Notes under the pieces: model-generated
What the model was told of the DNA's origin: nothing
Seen by the model: only the letters and a program-made list of their open reading frames with translations
The model's database searches: none
From: Ewingella sp. CoE-038-23
GTDB lineage: Bacteria > Pseudomonadota > Gammaproteobacteria > Enterobacterales > Enterobacteriaceae
Length of the DNA: 64,000 bases
Direction of reading: 5' to 3'
NCBI RefSeq assembly: GCF_040419245.1
Contig: NZ_JAZHOH010000001.1
Location: 1,364,001-1,428,000 of the forward strand
Program-made: the position numbers and the translations under genes
Shown: positions 39,552 through 49,458 of the stretch, piece by piece
Layout of the letters: every line of letters starts with the position of its first letter
Position numbering within the stretch: position 1 is the stretch's first letter

Positions 39552-40694
39552 TTAGAACTGGTATTGCAAGCCAACGCCAACAACGTTGTCGGTAGAGATA
39601 CCGGCAGTTTTGGTGTAGTCGTTGTCGTCCAGCAGGTTGATTTTGTAGTCAACGTAGGTAGACATGTTTTTGTTGAAGTAGTAGTAGGTACCCACTTCAA
39701 TGTATTTAACCAGGTCAGCATCGCCGCCGCCGAAACCAGTACCCAGAGCGTTCAGGTCCTTACCTTTAGATTGCAGGTAAGCGATGGATGGGCGCAGGCC
39801 GAAGTCGAATTGGTACTGTGCAACCACTTCGAAGTTCTGAGTTTTGTTTGCGATGTTGTTGAAGTCACCGCCGTATGGCGTGGTGTTTGTAGATTCGCCG
39901 TAGAATGCAGCCAGGTATACGTTGTTAGCATCGTATTTAGTACCCAACGCGTACGCAGAAGCTTTATCACCGTTACCATCACGTTTTTGAGTGTCAGTAC
40001 GGTTAGAAGAGAAGTAAGCGCCAGTTACGCTAACACCGGAGTTACCGATAGCATAAGCGGTAGATGCGCCCCAGCCGTCGCCGTTCTGGTTTTTAGCAGT
40101 GCCTTTATCAACAACGGTGTTGCCGAATGCATCAGTGCTTTCTGCATTACGGTCGTTCTGGTTTTTACCTTGGTACTGAACTGCGAAGCTCAGGCCGTCA
40201 ACCAGACCGAAGAAGTTGTTGTTACGGTAAGTAGCCAGACCATTAGCACGACCAATCATGAAGTTGTCGTTGTTCTGGTACATGGTGTCATCACCGAACA
40301 CTGGCAATTGGTCAGTGTAAGACATTACGTCGTAGATCACGCCGTAGTTACGACCGTAATCGAATGAACCCCAGTCGCCGAATTTCAGACCCGCGAAGCC
40401 CAGACGAGTTTTGTTGCCTTCGTCGCCAGCGCTTTCAGCGTGGTTAGCTTGAACGTTGTATTCCCACTGGCCGTAACCGGTCAGTTGGTCAGTAATTTGA
40501 GTTTCGCCTTTGAAGCCGAAACGAACGTAAGTCTGGTCACCATCATCACCGTTGTTCTTAGAGAACTGGTGACGCGCGTCAACTTTACCGTACAGGTCCA
40601 GTTTGTTGCCGTCTTTGTTATAAACTTCAGCTGCGTTTGCTGCACCAGCAGCTAACAAAGCTGGGATCACCACTGCAAGAATATTGCGCTTCAT
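39552..40694 (-). CDS. ompF: OmpF-type outer-membrane porin
   Basis: A 16-stranded trimeric general porin admitting small hydrophilic solutes. The precursor is 380 residues. It has a signal peptide [21 protein letters not shown] and mature [17 protein letters not shown]. The constriction loop 3 has LPVFGDD in place of the usual LPEFGGD, and the C-terminal GLQYQF ends in the Phe needed for BAM assembly. I use ompF because the locus (asnS-porin-aspC) is the E. coli ompF locus; sequence alone cannot separate OmpF from OmpC types. Two ATGs lie in tandem (40697, 40694); the second gives the standard signal peptide. Confidence 0.92.
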   Translation of the reverse strand: MKRNILAVVIPALLAAGAANAAEVYNKDGNKLDLYGKVDARHQFSKNNGDDGDQTYVRFGFKGETQITDQLTGYGQWEYNVQANHAESAGDEGNKTRLGFAGLKFGDWGSFDYGRNYGVIYDVMSYTDQLPVFGDDTMYQNNDNFMIGRANGLATYRNNNFFGLVDGLSFAVQYQGKNQNDRNAESTDAFGNTVVDKGTAKNQNGDGWGASTAYAIGNSGVSVTGAYFSSNRTDTQKRDGNGDKASAYALGTKYDANNVYLAAFYGESTNTTPYGGDFNNIANKTQNFEVVAQYQFDFGLRPSIAYLQSKGKDLNALGTGFGGGDADLVKYIEVGTYYYFNKNMSTYVDYKINLLDDNDYTKTAGISTDNVVGVGLQYQF

Positions 40695-40935
40695 CATTTA
40701 TTATTACCCTCATTGGTTTTATTTGGACACCTGCCACTGCCGTAAATAATTCTTTAGGGAACTATTCTTGAGAGTTTGGTGTCTCCTGTGTCTGAACGCA
40801 GTGTTCCATCCGAAGGGGGGTTAATCCACATCGAAAATGCTACCAAACCCCCAAATATGTTTCAGCAGGAAAAAATGTATTACAAAATGTAATTTTTACG
40901 GAACTTTGTGACAGGGATCTATCTTTAAAAATGAC
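40695..40935 (-). promoter_or_regulatory. Porin promoter and leader region
   Basis: About 240 bases upstream of the porin. It has an unusually long C/G-run-containing leader nearer the gene and an AT-rich stretch at 40871-40898 resembling OmpR boxes (separate entry). I cannot place the -10 and -35 with confidence. Confidence 0.5.
40871..40898 (-). promoter_or_regulatory. OmpR-like box upstream of the porin
   Basis: On the minus strand TTACATTTTGTAATACATT resembles the OmpR target of porin promoters (TTTACTTTTTG-AACAT type). The centre ATTAC-aaaat-GTAAT (40879-40893) is a perfect inverted repeat. It lies about 180 bases from the start codon, which fits a long porin leader. Confidence 0.45.
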
Positions 40936-40958
40936 TAAGGCCAGCGAAGCTGGCCTTA
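40936..40958 (-). terminator. asnS terminator (weak)
   Basis: AAGGCCAGC and GCTGGCCTT around a short loop, 42 bases after the asnS stop on the minus strand; the T-run is poor. Confidence 0.6.
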
Positions 40959-40999
40959 TTTGTGTAACTAAAATGTTAATTGGAAAATATTTTAGTTAA

Positions 41000-42400
41000 T
41001 TAGAAGGTTGCATTACGTGGTGTGCGTGGGAACGGGATCACATCACGAACGTTTTGCACGCCAGTGACATAAGCCACCAGACGTTCGAAGCCTAAGCCGA
41101 AACCTGAGTGTGGCACGGTGCCGTAGCGACGAAGGTCGCGATACCACCAATAATCTTCTTTATTCAGGCCCATCTCTTCCAAACGAGCATCCAGCATATC
41201 TAAACGTTCTTCACGCTGAGAACCGCCGATAATTTCGCCGATGCCTGGTGCTAGCACATCCATAGCTGCAACTGTTTTTCCGTCTTCATTCATTCGCATA
41301 TAGAATGCTTTGATATCTTTCGGATAGTTTTTAACCACTACAGGCGCTTTGAAGTGTTGCTCTGCAAGATAGCGCTCATGCTCAGAAGAGAGATCGACGC
41401 CCCAAGAAACCGGATTTTCGAATTTCTGACCACAATTGATAAGAATTTCTACAGCATCGGTGTAGTCCACTTGGGCGAAATCTGATGTTACAAAACGCTG
41501 CAGGCGAGAAACAGCATCTTTGTCTACGCGTTCAGCAAAAAACGCCATATCGTCCGCTCTTTCGTCCAGAACGGCCTGGAAAACATATTTAAGCATGCTT
41601 TCAGCCAGTGCGGCGATGTCATCCAGAGTCGCAAAGGCTACTTCTGGCTCCACCATCCAGAACTCGGCGAGGTGACGGCTGGTATTGGAGTTTTCTGCAC
41701 GGAAGGTCGGGCCGAAGGTGTAAACCTTGGACAGGGCGCTGGCGTAGGTTTCGCCGTTCAACTGGCCAGAAACCGTAAGGAACGCTTCTTTACCAAAGAA
41801 GTCTTCGCTGAAATCTACTTCGCCTTTATCAGTGCGCGGCAGGTTTTGGAAGTCCAGCGTGGACACGCGGAACATCTCGCCAGCACCTTCGGTATCGGAC
41901 GCGGTGATCAGCGGAGTCGACACCCAGAAATAACCATTTTCGTGATAGAAACGGTGAATCGCTTGGGACAGGGTATTACGCACGCGAGCCACGGCGCCAA
42001 TCAGGTTGGTGCGCGGGCGCAGGTGAGCCACTTCACGCAGATATTCAATGCTGTGGCGTTTAGCCGCCATCGGGTAAGTGTCCGGGTCATCGACCCAGCC
42101 AACCACTTTAATGGCCGTTGCTTGCAGCTCAAAACTCTGGCCTTCGCCAGGAGAGGCAACAACGGTACCGGTTACTTCGACTGAACAACCGGTGGTCAGG
42201 CGCAGAACCTCATCCTGATAATTTGGAAGAGAATTATTCACAACGGCCTGTAACGGATTAAAGCAGGAACCGTCATAAACGGCGACGAAGGAGATGCCAG
42301 CTTTAGAATCTCTCCGGGTACGTACCCAACCGCGTACGGTGACTTCACTGTCAACCGCAGCACGGCCTTGCAGTACGTCGACTACAGGCACAACGCTCAT
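41000..42400 (-). CDS. asnS: Asparaginyl-tRNA synthetase
   Basis: A 466-residue class IIb synthetase charging tRNA-Asn. It has an N-terminal OB-fold anticodon-binding domain ([14 protein letters not shown], about 21-34) and a class II catalytic core with motif 2 [23 protein letters not shown] (split here around residue 230) and motif 3 GFGLGFERL near the C-terminus. Length equals E. coli AsnRS (466). It is transcribed on its own from upstream of 42401; pncB precedes it on the same strand with a terminator between. Confidence 0.98.
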   Translation of the reverse strand: MSVVPVVDVLQGRAAVDSEVTVRGWVRTRRDSKAGISFVAVYDGSCFNPLQAVVNNSLPNYQDEVLRLTTGCSVEVTGTVVASPGEGQSFELQATAIKVVGWVDDPDTYPMAAKRHSIEYLREVAHLRPRTNLIGAVARVRNTLSQAIHRFYHENGYFWVSTPLITASDTEGAGEMFRVSTLDFQNLPRTDKGEVDFSEDFFGKEAFLTVSGQLNGETYASALSKVYTFGPTFRAENSNTSRHLAEFWMVEPEVAFATLDDIAALAESMLKYVFQAVLDERADDMAFFAERVDKDAVSRLQRFVTSDFAQVDYTDAVEILINCGQKFENPVSWGVDLSSEHERYLAEQHFKAPVVVKNYPKDIKAFYMRMNEDGKTVAAMDVLAPGIGEIIGGSQREERLDMLDARLEEMGLNKEDYWWYRDLRRYGTVPHSGFGLGFERLVAYVTGVQNVRDVIPFPRTPRNATF

Positions 42401-42451
42401 AGGTTTCTCTCTTTCTTATAAATTCAGATGGTGATTCAGAAATAATGGACA

Positions 42452-42501
42452 CCCTTTAAAAAGGGATTTTGCTATGTTACTTAGCCTTTCTCAGGACACA
42501 A
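42452..42501 (-). promoter_or_regulatory. Possible asnS promoter and leader hairpin
   Basis: On the minus strand TTGTGT (42501-42496) and TAACAT (42479-42474) are 16 bases apart. Just downstream CCCTTT-TT-AAAGGG (42465-42452) forms a small hairpin in the leader. Confidence 0.4.
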
Positions 42502-42660
42502 GCAGAAATCACCTTCGCCAGACAACATTTGTCCGCCAAACCGGTGGCGGGATCAGTTGCATCAAGCTGATGAGTGGCAAGTAAGCAAAAGCAAATAATA
42601 GCTATATAAAGGAAGAAAAAGTCTAAAGGGGGCGGAAGGGCAGAACTGGGGGAGGAAATT

Positions 42661-42687
42661 ACGCCGCCGGTGTGGCCGACGGCGTTT
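42661..42687 (-). terminator. pncB terminator-like hairpin
   Basis: On the minus strand ACGCCG and CGGCGT arms flank a GC-rich loop overlapping the end of pncB; the T-run is weak. Confidence 0.5.
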
Positions 42688-42690
42688 TGA

Positions 42691-43896
42691 TCAGGAAGCT
42701 TTTTTCACCAGCGGCAAATCAAAAGCTTTGCGTAAGGCTTTAACGAAGGCTTTGTCCTGACAGATGGTTTTGCCCGGGCTATCTGAAAGCTTAGCCACCG
42801 GCTTACCGTTGCACTGCACCAGCTTGATGACTATGTTCAGCGGCTTCACCTCAGGAATATTACAGGTGAGGCGCGTACCGATACCAAACACCAAATTCAC
42901 CCGAGTGTGGAAGTGGCGGTAGAGGTCCAACGCTTTATCCAAGTCGAGATTGTCTGAGAACACCAGCGTCTTGGTCATCGGGTCGATACCCAGCTTTTGA
43001 TAATGGGCGATAGCTTTCTCACCCCATTCAACCGGGTCCCCTGAATCATGGCGCAAACCTTCATAGGCATTGGCGAACTTCGGACCGAAATCGCGCAAGA
43101 AGGCGTCCATAGTGATGCAGTCGGTTAAGGCGATACCCAGCTGATTTGGATACTCATCCAGCCAGGCCTGCAACGCGGCGCGTTGGCTATTAGCCAGCAC
43201 CGGACTAATTTGCTGATGCGCCTGGAACCACTCGTGGGCTTGGGTGCCGACCGGAGATAATTTCAGCTGGTGCGCCAAATCATAGTTGCTGGTGCCGACT
43301 AAGTACGGGAATTCCTCTTTCAGCGTGCTGACAATGGCGCGCTGCACTTCGCCGGTAAAACGACGGCGGGTGCCGAAGTCCATTAGGCGGAAGCGAGAAA
43401 TATCGACGTCGGCGGCTTCTTCTTTGAAGCGTGCCAGATTCTTACGTAGCTGGTCGATGGCCATTTGGGCTGTGACCTGCGGCGAACGCTGGCGATGTAC
43501 CACTTCGCTTATCACGGCGAGCAGCGGCACTTCCCACATGATCACTTCGCGCCATGGACCGGCGATGCGCACGTGCAAATGCCCGTCGCGGTCTGAAACC
43601 GTGACATGCTCTGGGTTATAGCGGAAAGTTTTCAGCCAGTTAAGGTAATCGTTGCTGAAGAACGGCAGGCCGGACAGATAAGTAAATTCCTCATCGGTCA
43701 GGGCCAGTTGGCTCATCATCTCGATTTGTTGACGGATTTCGCTGGCGTATTCGCCCAGCAGCTCATCACCACGGCAGCGGAACTCTGCGACCACGCTAAT
43801 ATTGTGGTAGCGATGGTAGACCGCTTGCTGCATATGAAGCTTGTAGGCATCGGTATCTAGCAGCGAAGTCAAAATCGGGGAGGCGTATGGAGTCAT
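42691..43896 (-). CDS. pncB: Nicotinate phosphoribosyltransferase
   Basis: A 401-residue cytoplasmic enzyme making nicotinate mononucleotide from nicotinate and PRPP, coupled to ATP hydrolysis; it salvages niacin for NAD synthesis. Conserved family segments include [15 protein letters not shown] (about 12-26), [12 protein letters not shown] with the phosphorylated histidine region [10 protein letters not shown] following, and LRHDSGDP (about 278). Length is close to E. coli PncB (400). It is downstream of an MFS transporter gene on the same strand. Confidence 0.97.
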   Translation of the reverse strand: MTPYASPILTSLLDTDAYKLHMQQAVYHRYHNISVVAEFRCRGDELLGEYASEIRQQIEMMSQLALTDEEFTYLSGLPFFSNDYLNWLKTFRYNPEHVTVSDRDGHLHVRIAGPWREVIMWEVPLLAVISEVVHRQRSPQVTAQMAIDQLRKNLARFKEEAADVDISRFRLMDFGTRRRFTGEVQRAIVSTLKEEFPYLVGTSNYDLAHQLKLSPVGTQAHEWFQAHQQISPVLANSQRAALQAWLDEYPNQLGIALTDCITMDAFLRDFGPKFANAYEGLRHDSGDPVEWGEKAIAHYQKLGIDPMTKTLVFSDNLDLDKALDLYRHFHTRVNLVFGIGTRLTCNIPEVKPLNIVIKLVQCNGKPVAKLSDSPGKTICQDKAFVKALRKAFDLPLVKKAS

Positions 43897-44181
43897 AGCG
43901 CGTTTACAGCATCCTCGTCAGAAAGGGTCGTCGGCAATCACCGTTACATTACATAGGTAGGCAGTTTGCCTGTACACAACCATTCCAGATAAAAAAGCGT
44001 TCTGGATAAAACAGCAAAGTCTGTGAAGTATACCGTAATATCCTGCGAAAGAACCCACATCACATCATAATTGTCCGCGATGGGTCGAGGATTAAATGTG
44101 CGCTTCCGCCCACAAAGGCTCTTTCTGTTAACTATTTTGCAAGGCGAAATGCCAGGTCTGATCACATTTAAATAACAAAAA
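43897..44181 (-). other. pncB upstream region
   Basis: About 285 bases upstream of pncB. A consensus-like -10 TATACT occurs on the minus strand at 44032-44027 without a good -35, and CCAGA/TCTGG (43985-44005) is a small inverted repeat. I found no TGTTTA-type NadR box. A 106-codon minus-strand frame (43944-44264) looks spurious. Confidence 0.45.
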
Positions 44182-44206
44182 TGCCGGGCAGCGGGCGTCA
44201 CCCGGC
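44182..44206 (-). terminator. MFS transporter gene terminator
   Basis: On the minus strand CGCCGGG and CCCGGCA arms around a 12-base loop, followed by TTTTTG, just after the stop. Confidence 0.8.
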
Positions 44207-44214
44207 GTGTTTGG

Positions 44215-45627
44215 CTAAATGTTTTCCAAATTAATGCCGCGAGTTTTCGGCCCGAACAGGCCAATCACGAGCATGACAATTAACATGCTGATCACGATAA
44301 ACGCGATCACCCCGCCGGTTCCTGCGTATTGCAAAATCAAACCGATCATAATGCTGCTGAAGGCGGTAGAAAGCCGACTAAAGGAGTAGCAGAAGCCCAC
44401 CGCGCGGGCGCGAATGTGGGTCGGAAACACCTCGGTCTGATAAGCGTGATAGCTGTAGGTTAGCCACGCATTGGAATAGGTGATGAGGAAGCCGCAAATA
44501 ATTAGCATCAGGGCATTACTCTGGAAAGCGAATAGCGTGCCGAAAATCACCGTCATTAATGAAGAGAGAACAATCTGCCATTTGTTTTCAATTTTATCGG
44601 CGTAGCGGCTGCAAATCAGCGAACCCAGCGGATAGGCCAGAGTAATAAAGAAGGCGTACAGCAGGCTATGGGTCAGCGTCGTGCCCTGGCCGGAGAGCAG
44701 GGCGGGCAGCCAGTTACCAAAGCCAAAGAAGCCGATGGCCTGAAAGAAGTTCATCACCATCAGCATAAGCGTGCGCGAACGATACTCAGGTGCCCAAATC
44801 TCTTTAAAGGTGCTTTTTCGTGGCGGTTCTGCGCGCGCCGCCGTCGGCACATAGGCCGGGCTGTGGCTGACGCCGCAACGCTTTTCCATCTCCGTGACGA
44901 CTTTATGAGCCTCTTCGTGCCGCCCCTGCTGCGCCAGCCAGCGGGCCGACTCCGGCAGATTCTTCCTCACCAGCCAGATAACAATCGAGCACACCGCTCC
45001 CGCAATCACCACGAAACGCCAGCCGCTGAGGCCAAAGAAGGTCTGCGGCACCAGCCACCATGACATTAATGCCACCGCCGGAACCGAGAGGAACTGAATG
45101 AAGAAGGCGAAGGCGAAGGCCCGGCTGCGCAGGCGCGTCGGCACCCATTCGCTCAGATAGGTATCAATGGTTACTAGCTCCAGACCCAGCCCAATGCCCA
45201 CTAAGAAGCGGCAAAGAATTACTCCTTCGGCGCTGTGTTGAAAAGCCATTAATAAGGAGAAAAAGCCGTACCAGACCAGCGCGAACATAAAGGTCATGCG
45301 GCGGCCAAAACGGTCGGCGTTGGGCGCCAGCAGGCTGGCGCCGACAAACAGTCCTAAAAAGGTGCTGGAGGCAAACGCCGCCTGATCGGCAATGCCGAAA
45401 ATCCCGGCCGCGCCGACGTGGAAGATATTCTCAGCCACCAGGCCCGAGCTGATATAGCCCGTCTGGAACAGGTCATACAGTTCGAAAAAACCGCCAAGCG
45501 AGAGCAAAACGATAAAGCGCCATAGTCCGGCCGTAGGTGGGAGTGCATCGATGCGAGCCGACAGCGTAGGGTTATGATTATTTTTAGAGTAAGTCGAATC
45601 CACTCCGGGCGCAGCTATACCGCTCAT
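44215..45627 (-). CDS. MFS transporter, metabolite:H+ symporter type
   Basis: A 470-residue inner-membrane transporter with twelve predicted helices. The N-terminus SARIDALPPTAGLWRF and helix-1 motif GGFFELYDLFQTGYI are typical of the metabolite:H+ symporter group (YdjE, NiaP, ShiA-like). APNADRFGRR (about 104) matches the MFS loop 2-3 motif, and PESARWLAQQGR follows helix 6. The substrate cannot be read from the sequence. It lies between pncB and pepN, which adjoin in E. coli, so it is probably accessory. Being upstream of pncB on the same strand makes niacin-type compounds a possible substrate. A Fur-like palindrome (45664-45682) precedes it. Confidence 0.85.
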   Translation of the reverse strand: MSGIAAPGVDSTYSKNNHNPTLSARIDALPPTAGLWRFIVLLSLGGFFELYDLFQTGYISSGLVAENIFHVGAAGIFGIADQAAFASSTFLGLFVGASLLAPNADRFGRRMTFMFALVWYGFFSLLMAFQHSAEGVILCRFLVGIGLGLELVTIDTYLSEWVPTRLRSRAFAFAFFIQFLSVPAVALMSWWLVPQTFFGLSGWRFVVIAGAVCSIVIWLVRKNLPESARWLAQQGRHEEAHKVVTEMEKRCGVSHSPAYVPTAARAEPPRKSTFKEIWAPEYRSRTLMLMVMNFFQAIGFFGFGNWLPALLSGQGTTLTHSLLYAFFITLAYPLGSLICSRYADKIENKWQIVLSSLMTVIFGTLFAFQSNALMLIICGFLITYSNAWLTYSYHAYQTEVFPTHIRARAVGFCYSFSRLSTAFSSIMIGLILQYAGTGGVIAFIVISMLIVMLVIGLFGPKTRGINLENI

Positions 45628-45973
45628 TTTTTATTAACCTCTTGGATACATGGTATTAACAACCATGCTAATGATTAGCGTGCGGTTTTAAATTTTGAAT
45701 TCATGGGTTAAACACGATAATTAAGCATAAAAGACTGGCTTGTTAATTAATCAACCCGCCATCGGAGGCCGGAGAGGGCAGAGCCAGATTGCCCGTGCTG
45801 AACAAAACGTGTCCTAACAGACTCACAAGCCTGTAACAATCTGGGAATTTCAGGTGCCTGTGGTAAAGTTTAGGAAAGCTTTTCAAGCTATAGGATCGCC
45901 GTTAAGGGATGCTCTGGCGTCTAACCCAACAACAAACGTCGTCAAGATTGACGAAAACGTTAAAAGGTTTTTT
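45628..45973. other. Divergent region between the MFS gene and pepN
   Basis: About 345 bases. The MFS side is AT-rich and holds the palindrome at 45664-45682. The pepN side is open in the pepN frame from a GTG at 45854, adding 40 codons that relatives lack, so it is probably untranslated leader. Confidence 0.5.
45664..45682. promoter_or_regulatory. Palindromic operator, Fur-like
   Basis: CATGCTAAT-g-ATTAGCGTG is a 19-bp near-perfect palindrome 37 bases before the MFS start. Against the 7-1-7 Fur pattern TGATAAT-N-ATTATCA it matches 11 of 14 positions. No regulator gene is nearby. Confidence 0.4.
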
Positions 45974-48589
45974 ATGACTCAACTGCCACAAGCCAAATAT
46001 CGCCACGACTACCGTGCGCCGGATTACACCATCACCGACATCGATCTCAACTTTGAACTTGATGCAGAAACCACGGTAGTGACCGCGGTCAGCCAGATTA
46101 AACGCCAGGGTGCGGAAGGCGCTTCGCTGGTGCTGGATGGTGAAGGACTGACGCTGATTAGCCTGAAAGTGAATGGTCAGGATTGGCCAAGCTACCAGTT
46201 GACTGAAAACACGCTGACGATCGACCGTCTGCCGGATGCCTTTGAACTGAGCATCGTCAACGAAATTCACCCGTCCAAAAACACCGCGCTGCAAGGGCTT
46301 TACCTGTCTGGCGTGGCGCTCTGTACTCAGTGTGAAGCAGAAGGCTTCCGCAACATCACCTATTATCTGGACCGCCCGGACGTTCTGGCGCGCTTCACCA
46401 CCCGCATCGTGGCTGACAAAGCGCGCTATCCGTACCTGTTGTCCAACGGCAACCGTATTGATCAGGGCGAGCTGGAAGGCGGCAAACACTGGATTAAATG
46501 GGAAGACCCGTTCCCAAAACCTTGCTACCTGTTTGCGCTGGTGGCGGGGGATTTCGACGTGCTGCGCGACACCTTTAAGACCCGTTCAGGCCGCGACGTG
46601 GCGCTGGAGCTGTTCGTTGACCGTGGCAATCTGGACCGCGCCGACTGGGCTATGGAGTCTCTGAAGCAGTCCATGAAGTGGGATGAAACCCGTTTCAACC
46701 TCGAATATGACCTCGACATCTTCATGATCGTTGCCGTTGATTTCTTCAACATGGGCGCGATGGAGAACAAAGGTCTGAACGTCTTCAACTCCAAATACGT
46801 GCTGGCGAAAGCAGAAACCGCCACCGACAAAGACTACTTGGGCATTGAAGCGGTGATCGGCCACGAATACTTCCACAACTGGACCGGGAACCGCGTGACC
46901 TGCCGCGATTGGTTCCAACTGAGCCTGAAAGAGGGCCTGACCGTCTTCCGTGACCAAGAGTTCAGCTCTGATCTGGGTTCACGCTCTGTTAACCGTATCG
47001 ACAACGTGCGCGTGATGCGCGCCGCGCAGTTTGCAGAAGACGCCAGCCCAATGGCGCACCCAATTCGCCCGGAAAAAGTCATCGAAATGAACAACTTCTA
47101 TACGCTGACCGTGTATGAGAAGGGTTCAGAAGTCATCCGTATGCTGCACACCTTGCTGGGCGAAGAGAAGTTCCAGGCCGGTATTCAGCTCTATTTCGAA
47201 CGCCATGACGGCAGCGCGGCCACCTGCGACGACTTCGTACAGGCGATGGAAGATGCGTCCAACGTTGACCTCTCCCTGTTCCGCCGCTGGTACAGCCAGT
47301 CGGGCACGCCGGTGCTGACCGTGCGCGACGACTATGACGTGGAAAAACAGCAGTACACCTTGACCGTCAGCCAGAGAACCCCAGCGACGCCGGACCAGTC
47401 TGAGAAGCTGCCTTTGCACATTCCTTTGGATATCGAACTCTATGATCCACAAGGCAATGTGATTGCGCTGAAACAGAACGGCGGCGTGGTCAGCAATGTG
47501 CTGAACGTGACCGAAGCTGAGCAGACTTTCATCTTTGAAGATGTGGAATACCAGCCGGTGCCGTCGCTGCTGCGCGAGTTCTCCGCGCCGGTGAAACTGG
47601 ATTACAAATATGGCGATCACCAGCTGACCTTCCTGATGAAACACGCGCGTAACGACTTCTCGCGTTGGGATTCAGCCCAGAGCCTGCTGGCGATTTACAT
47701 CAAACTGAACGTGGCGCGCCATCAGCAGAAACAGCCGTTGTCTCTGCCGCTGCACGTAGCCGACGCTTTCCGCGCGGTGCTGTTGGATGAGAATATCGAT
47801 CCGGGCCTGGCGGCGCAGATCCTGACGCTGCCGTCGGAAAACGAAATCGCGGAACTGTTCGACGTTATCGATCCAGAAGCCATCAGCGCGGTTCACGAAG
47901 CCATTACTCGCTGCCTGGCGACGGAAATGAGCGACGAATTCCTCGCCGTTTACCATGCCAATAGCCTGCCGGCTTACCGCGTGACCCATGCCGATATCAG
48001 CAAACGCGCACTGCGCAACATTTGCCTGCACTATCTGGCCTTTGGCGACGTGGCTCAGGCTGACAAGATTGTGAAAGCCCAGTACGAACAAGCTGACAAC
48101 ATGACTGACTCACTGGCGGCGCTGTCTGCGGCGGTTTCTGCCCAGCTGCCTTGCCGCGAAGCCTTGCTGGCGGCGTACGACGAGCGCTGGCATCAGGATG
48201 GTCTGGTAATGGACAAATGGTTCATTCAGCAGGCCACCAGCCCGGCGGCGGAGGTCTTGCAGAAAGTGCGTTCGCTGCTGACTCACCGCTCCTTCACCAT
48301 GAGCAACCCGAACCGCGTTCGCTCGCTGGTGGGTGCCTTTGCTTCAGCTAACCCTTCTGCGTTCCACGCGGTCGATGGCAGTGGATATCAGTTCCTGGTG
48401 GAGATGCTAACCGACCTGAACAGCCGTAACCCGCAGGTTGCTGCGCGCATGGTTGAGCCGCTGATCCGCCTGAAACGCTACGACAGCCAACGTCAGGCGC
48501 TGATGCGTAGCGCGCTGGAGCAGTTGAAAGGGCTGGAAAACCTCTCCGGCGACCTGTTCGAGAAGGTATCAAAAGCGCTGGATGCTTAA
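45974..48589 (+). CDS. pepN: Aminopeptidase N
   Basis: An 871-residue M1-family zinc aminopeptidase, the main cytoplasmic aminopeptidase for peptide turnover. The exopeptidase motif GAMEN (about 261-265) and the zinc site HEYFH at 297-301 with the downstream glutamate in KEGLTVF are intact. The C-terminal half is the helical superfold. Length is close to E. coli PepN (870). The ATG at 45974 gives MTQLPQAKYRHDY, matching relatives and preceded by AAAAGG; the in-frame GTG at 45854 is rejected. Confidence 0.97.
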   Translation: MTQLPQAKYRHDYRAPDYTITDIDLNFELDAETTVVTAVSQIKRQGAEGASLVLDGEGLTLISLKVNGQDWPSYQLTENTLTIDRLPDAFELSIVNEIHPSKNTALQGLYLSGVALCTQCEAEGFRNITYYLDRPDVLARFTTRIVADKARYPYLLSNGNRIDQGELEGGKHWIKWEDPFPKPCYLFALVAGDFDVLRDTFKTRSGRDVALELFVDRGNLDRADWAMESLKQSMKWDETRFNLEYDLDIFMIVAVDFFNMGAMENKGLNVFNSKYVLAKAETATDKDYLGIEAVIGHEYFHNWTGNRVTCRDWFQLSLKEGLTVFRDQEFSSDLGSRSVNRIDNVRVMRAAQFAEDASPMAHPIRPEKVIEMNNFYTLTVYEKGSEVIRMLHTLLGEEKFQAGIQLYFERHDGSAATCDDFVQAMEDASNVDLSLFRRWYSQSGTPVLTVRDDYDVEKQQYTLTVSQRTPATPDQSEKLPLHIPLDIELYDPQGNVIALKQNGGVVSNVLNVTEAEQTFIFEDVEYQPVPSLLREFSAPVKLDYKYGDHQLTFLMKHARNDFSRWDSAQSLLAIYIKLNVARHQQKQPLSLPLHVADAFRAVLLDENIDPGLAAQILTLPSENEIAELFDVIDPEAISAVHEAITRCLATEMSDEFLAVYHANSLPAYRVTHADISKRALRNICLHYLAFGDVAQADKIVKAQYEQADNMTDSLAALSAAVSAQLPCREALLAAYDERWHQDGLVMDKWFIQQATSPAAEVLQKVRSLLTHRSFTMSNPNRVRSLVGAFASANPSAFHAVDGSGYQFLVEMLTDLNSRNPQVAARMVEPLIRLKRYDSQRQALMRSALEQLKGLENLSGDLFEKVSKALDA

Positions 48590-48627
48590 ATGCTGCATCA
48601 GGTGAATTAAGTATCAATAGGCATAAA

Positions 48628-48654
48628 AAAGGGCGATGGAAACATCGCCCTTTC
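48628..48654 (+). terminator. pepN terminator (also usable by ssuB)
   Basis: AAAGGGCGATG, loop GAAA, CATCGCCCTTT. It lies between the convergent pepN and ssuB and has an A-run on one side and TTTCT on the other. Confidence 0.85.
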
Positions 48655-48684
48655 TCTTTGCTGAAGTGAAGTAAAGTGAGAAAC

Positions 48685-49458
48685 TTAAACCTGAGCGCGA
48701 CGCGCCTCGCTCGCTGGCGCAGAAGGCGTTAATACTCTCTCCAGCACTTCGGCTTCCAGCTCTGCCAGCCGTACCGAGCCTTTGCGGCGCGGGCGCGGCA
48801 GGTCTACTTGCAAATCTAAGCCTATCTCGCCTTGCTCAATCAAAATCACTCTATCGGCGACGGTCACCGCCTCGCTGACGTCATGGGTTACCAGCAAAAC
48901 GGTGAAGTCGTGCTGTTGCCACAGGCGTTCGATCAGTCCCTGCATCTCAATACGCGTCAGGGCGTCGAGTGCGCCTAAAGGCTCATCGAGCAGCAGTAGG
49001 CGAGGACGGTGGATCAGCGCCCGGGCCAAGGCCACGCGCTGCTTTTGCCCGCCAGACAGTGCCGAAGGCCAGTCGTTAGCGCGATCGGCTAAACCGACCT
49101 CTTCCAGCGCAGCCTGAGCCGCTTCTCGCCATGCGCCTTTCAGCCCCAGACCGACATTATCGATAACCTTCTTCCACGGCAGCAGGCGATCATCTTGGAA
49201 CATCAGTCGAGTGTCATCGCGCACGTGGCTTAGGGGCGCACTGCCGCTGAGTAGCTCGCCCTGAGTGGTTTTCTCCAGACCGGCCAGCAGGCGCAGCAGG
49301 GTGCTTTTACCACAGCCGCTGCGGCCGACCACGGCGACAAACTGCCCGGGCGCAATGCGCAGGTTAATGTCTTTGAGCACCGTGCGGTTGCCATACTTTT
49401 TGCTGATGCCGGACAAGGTCACCGGCGTGCCCTGAGGAATACGAGTGGTGTTGCTCAT
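48685..49458 (-). CDS. ssuB: Aliphatic sulfonate ABC transporter ATP-binding protein
   Basis: This 257-residue ATPase drives SsuABC uptake of alkanesulfonates. Walker [10 protein letters not shown] spans about residues 45-53, the signature is [15 protein letters not shown], and Walker [13 protein letters not shown] follows. The ATG at 49458 gives [12 protein letters not shown] and overlaps the ssuC stop by four bases; the longer frame inside ssuC is rejected. It is the last gene of ssuEADCB. Confidence 0.95.
   Translation of the reverse strand: MSNTTRIPQGTPVTLSGISKKYGNRTVLKDINLRIAPGQFVAVVGRSGCGKSTLLRLLAGLEKTTQGELLSGSAPLSHVRDDTRLMFQDDRLLPWKKVIDNVGLGLKGAWREAAQAALEEVGLADRANDWPSALSGGQKQRVALARALIHRPRLLLLDEPLGALDALTRIEMQGLIERLWQQHDFTVLLVTHDVSEAVTVADRVILIEQGEIGLDLQVDLPRPRRKGSVRLAELEAEVLERVLTPSAPASEARRAQV

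Noticed and set aside
39564..40367. 267-codon ORF antisense to the porin
   Set aside because: Mirror of biased porin codons, rich in Val with no domain resemblance.
43944..44264. 106-codon minus-strand ORF between the MFS gene and pncB
   Set aside because: It overlaps the MFS 3' end and its terminator, resembles no family, and its composition is that of non-coding sequence.
45854..45973. 40-codon N-terminal extension of PepN from a GTG
   Set aside because: Absent from known PepN proteins; the ATG at 45974 gives the standard N-terminus with a ribosome binding site.
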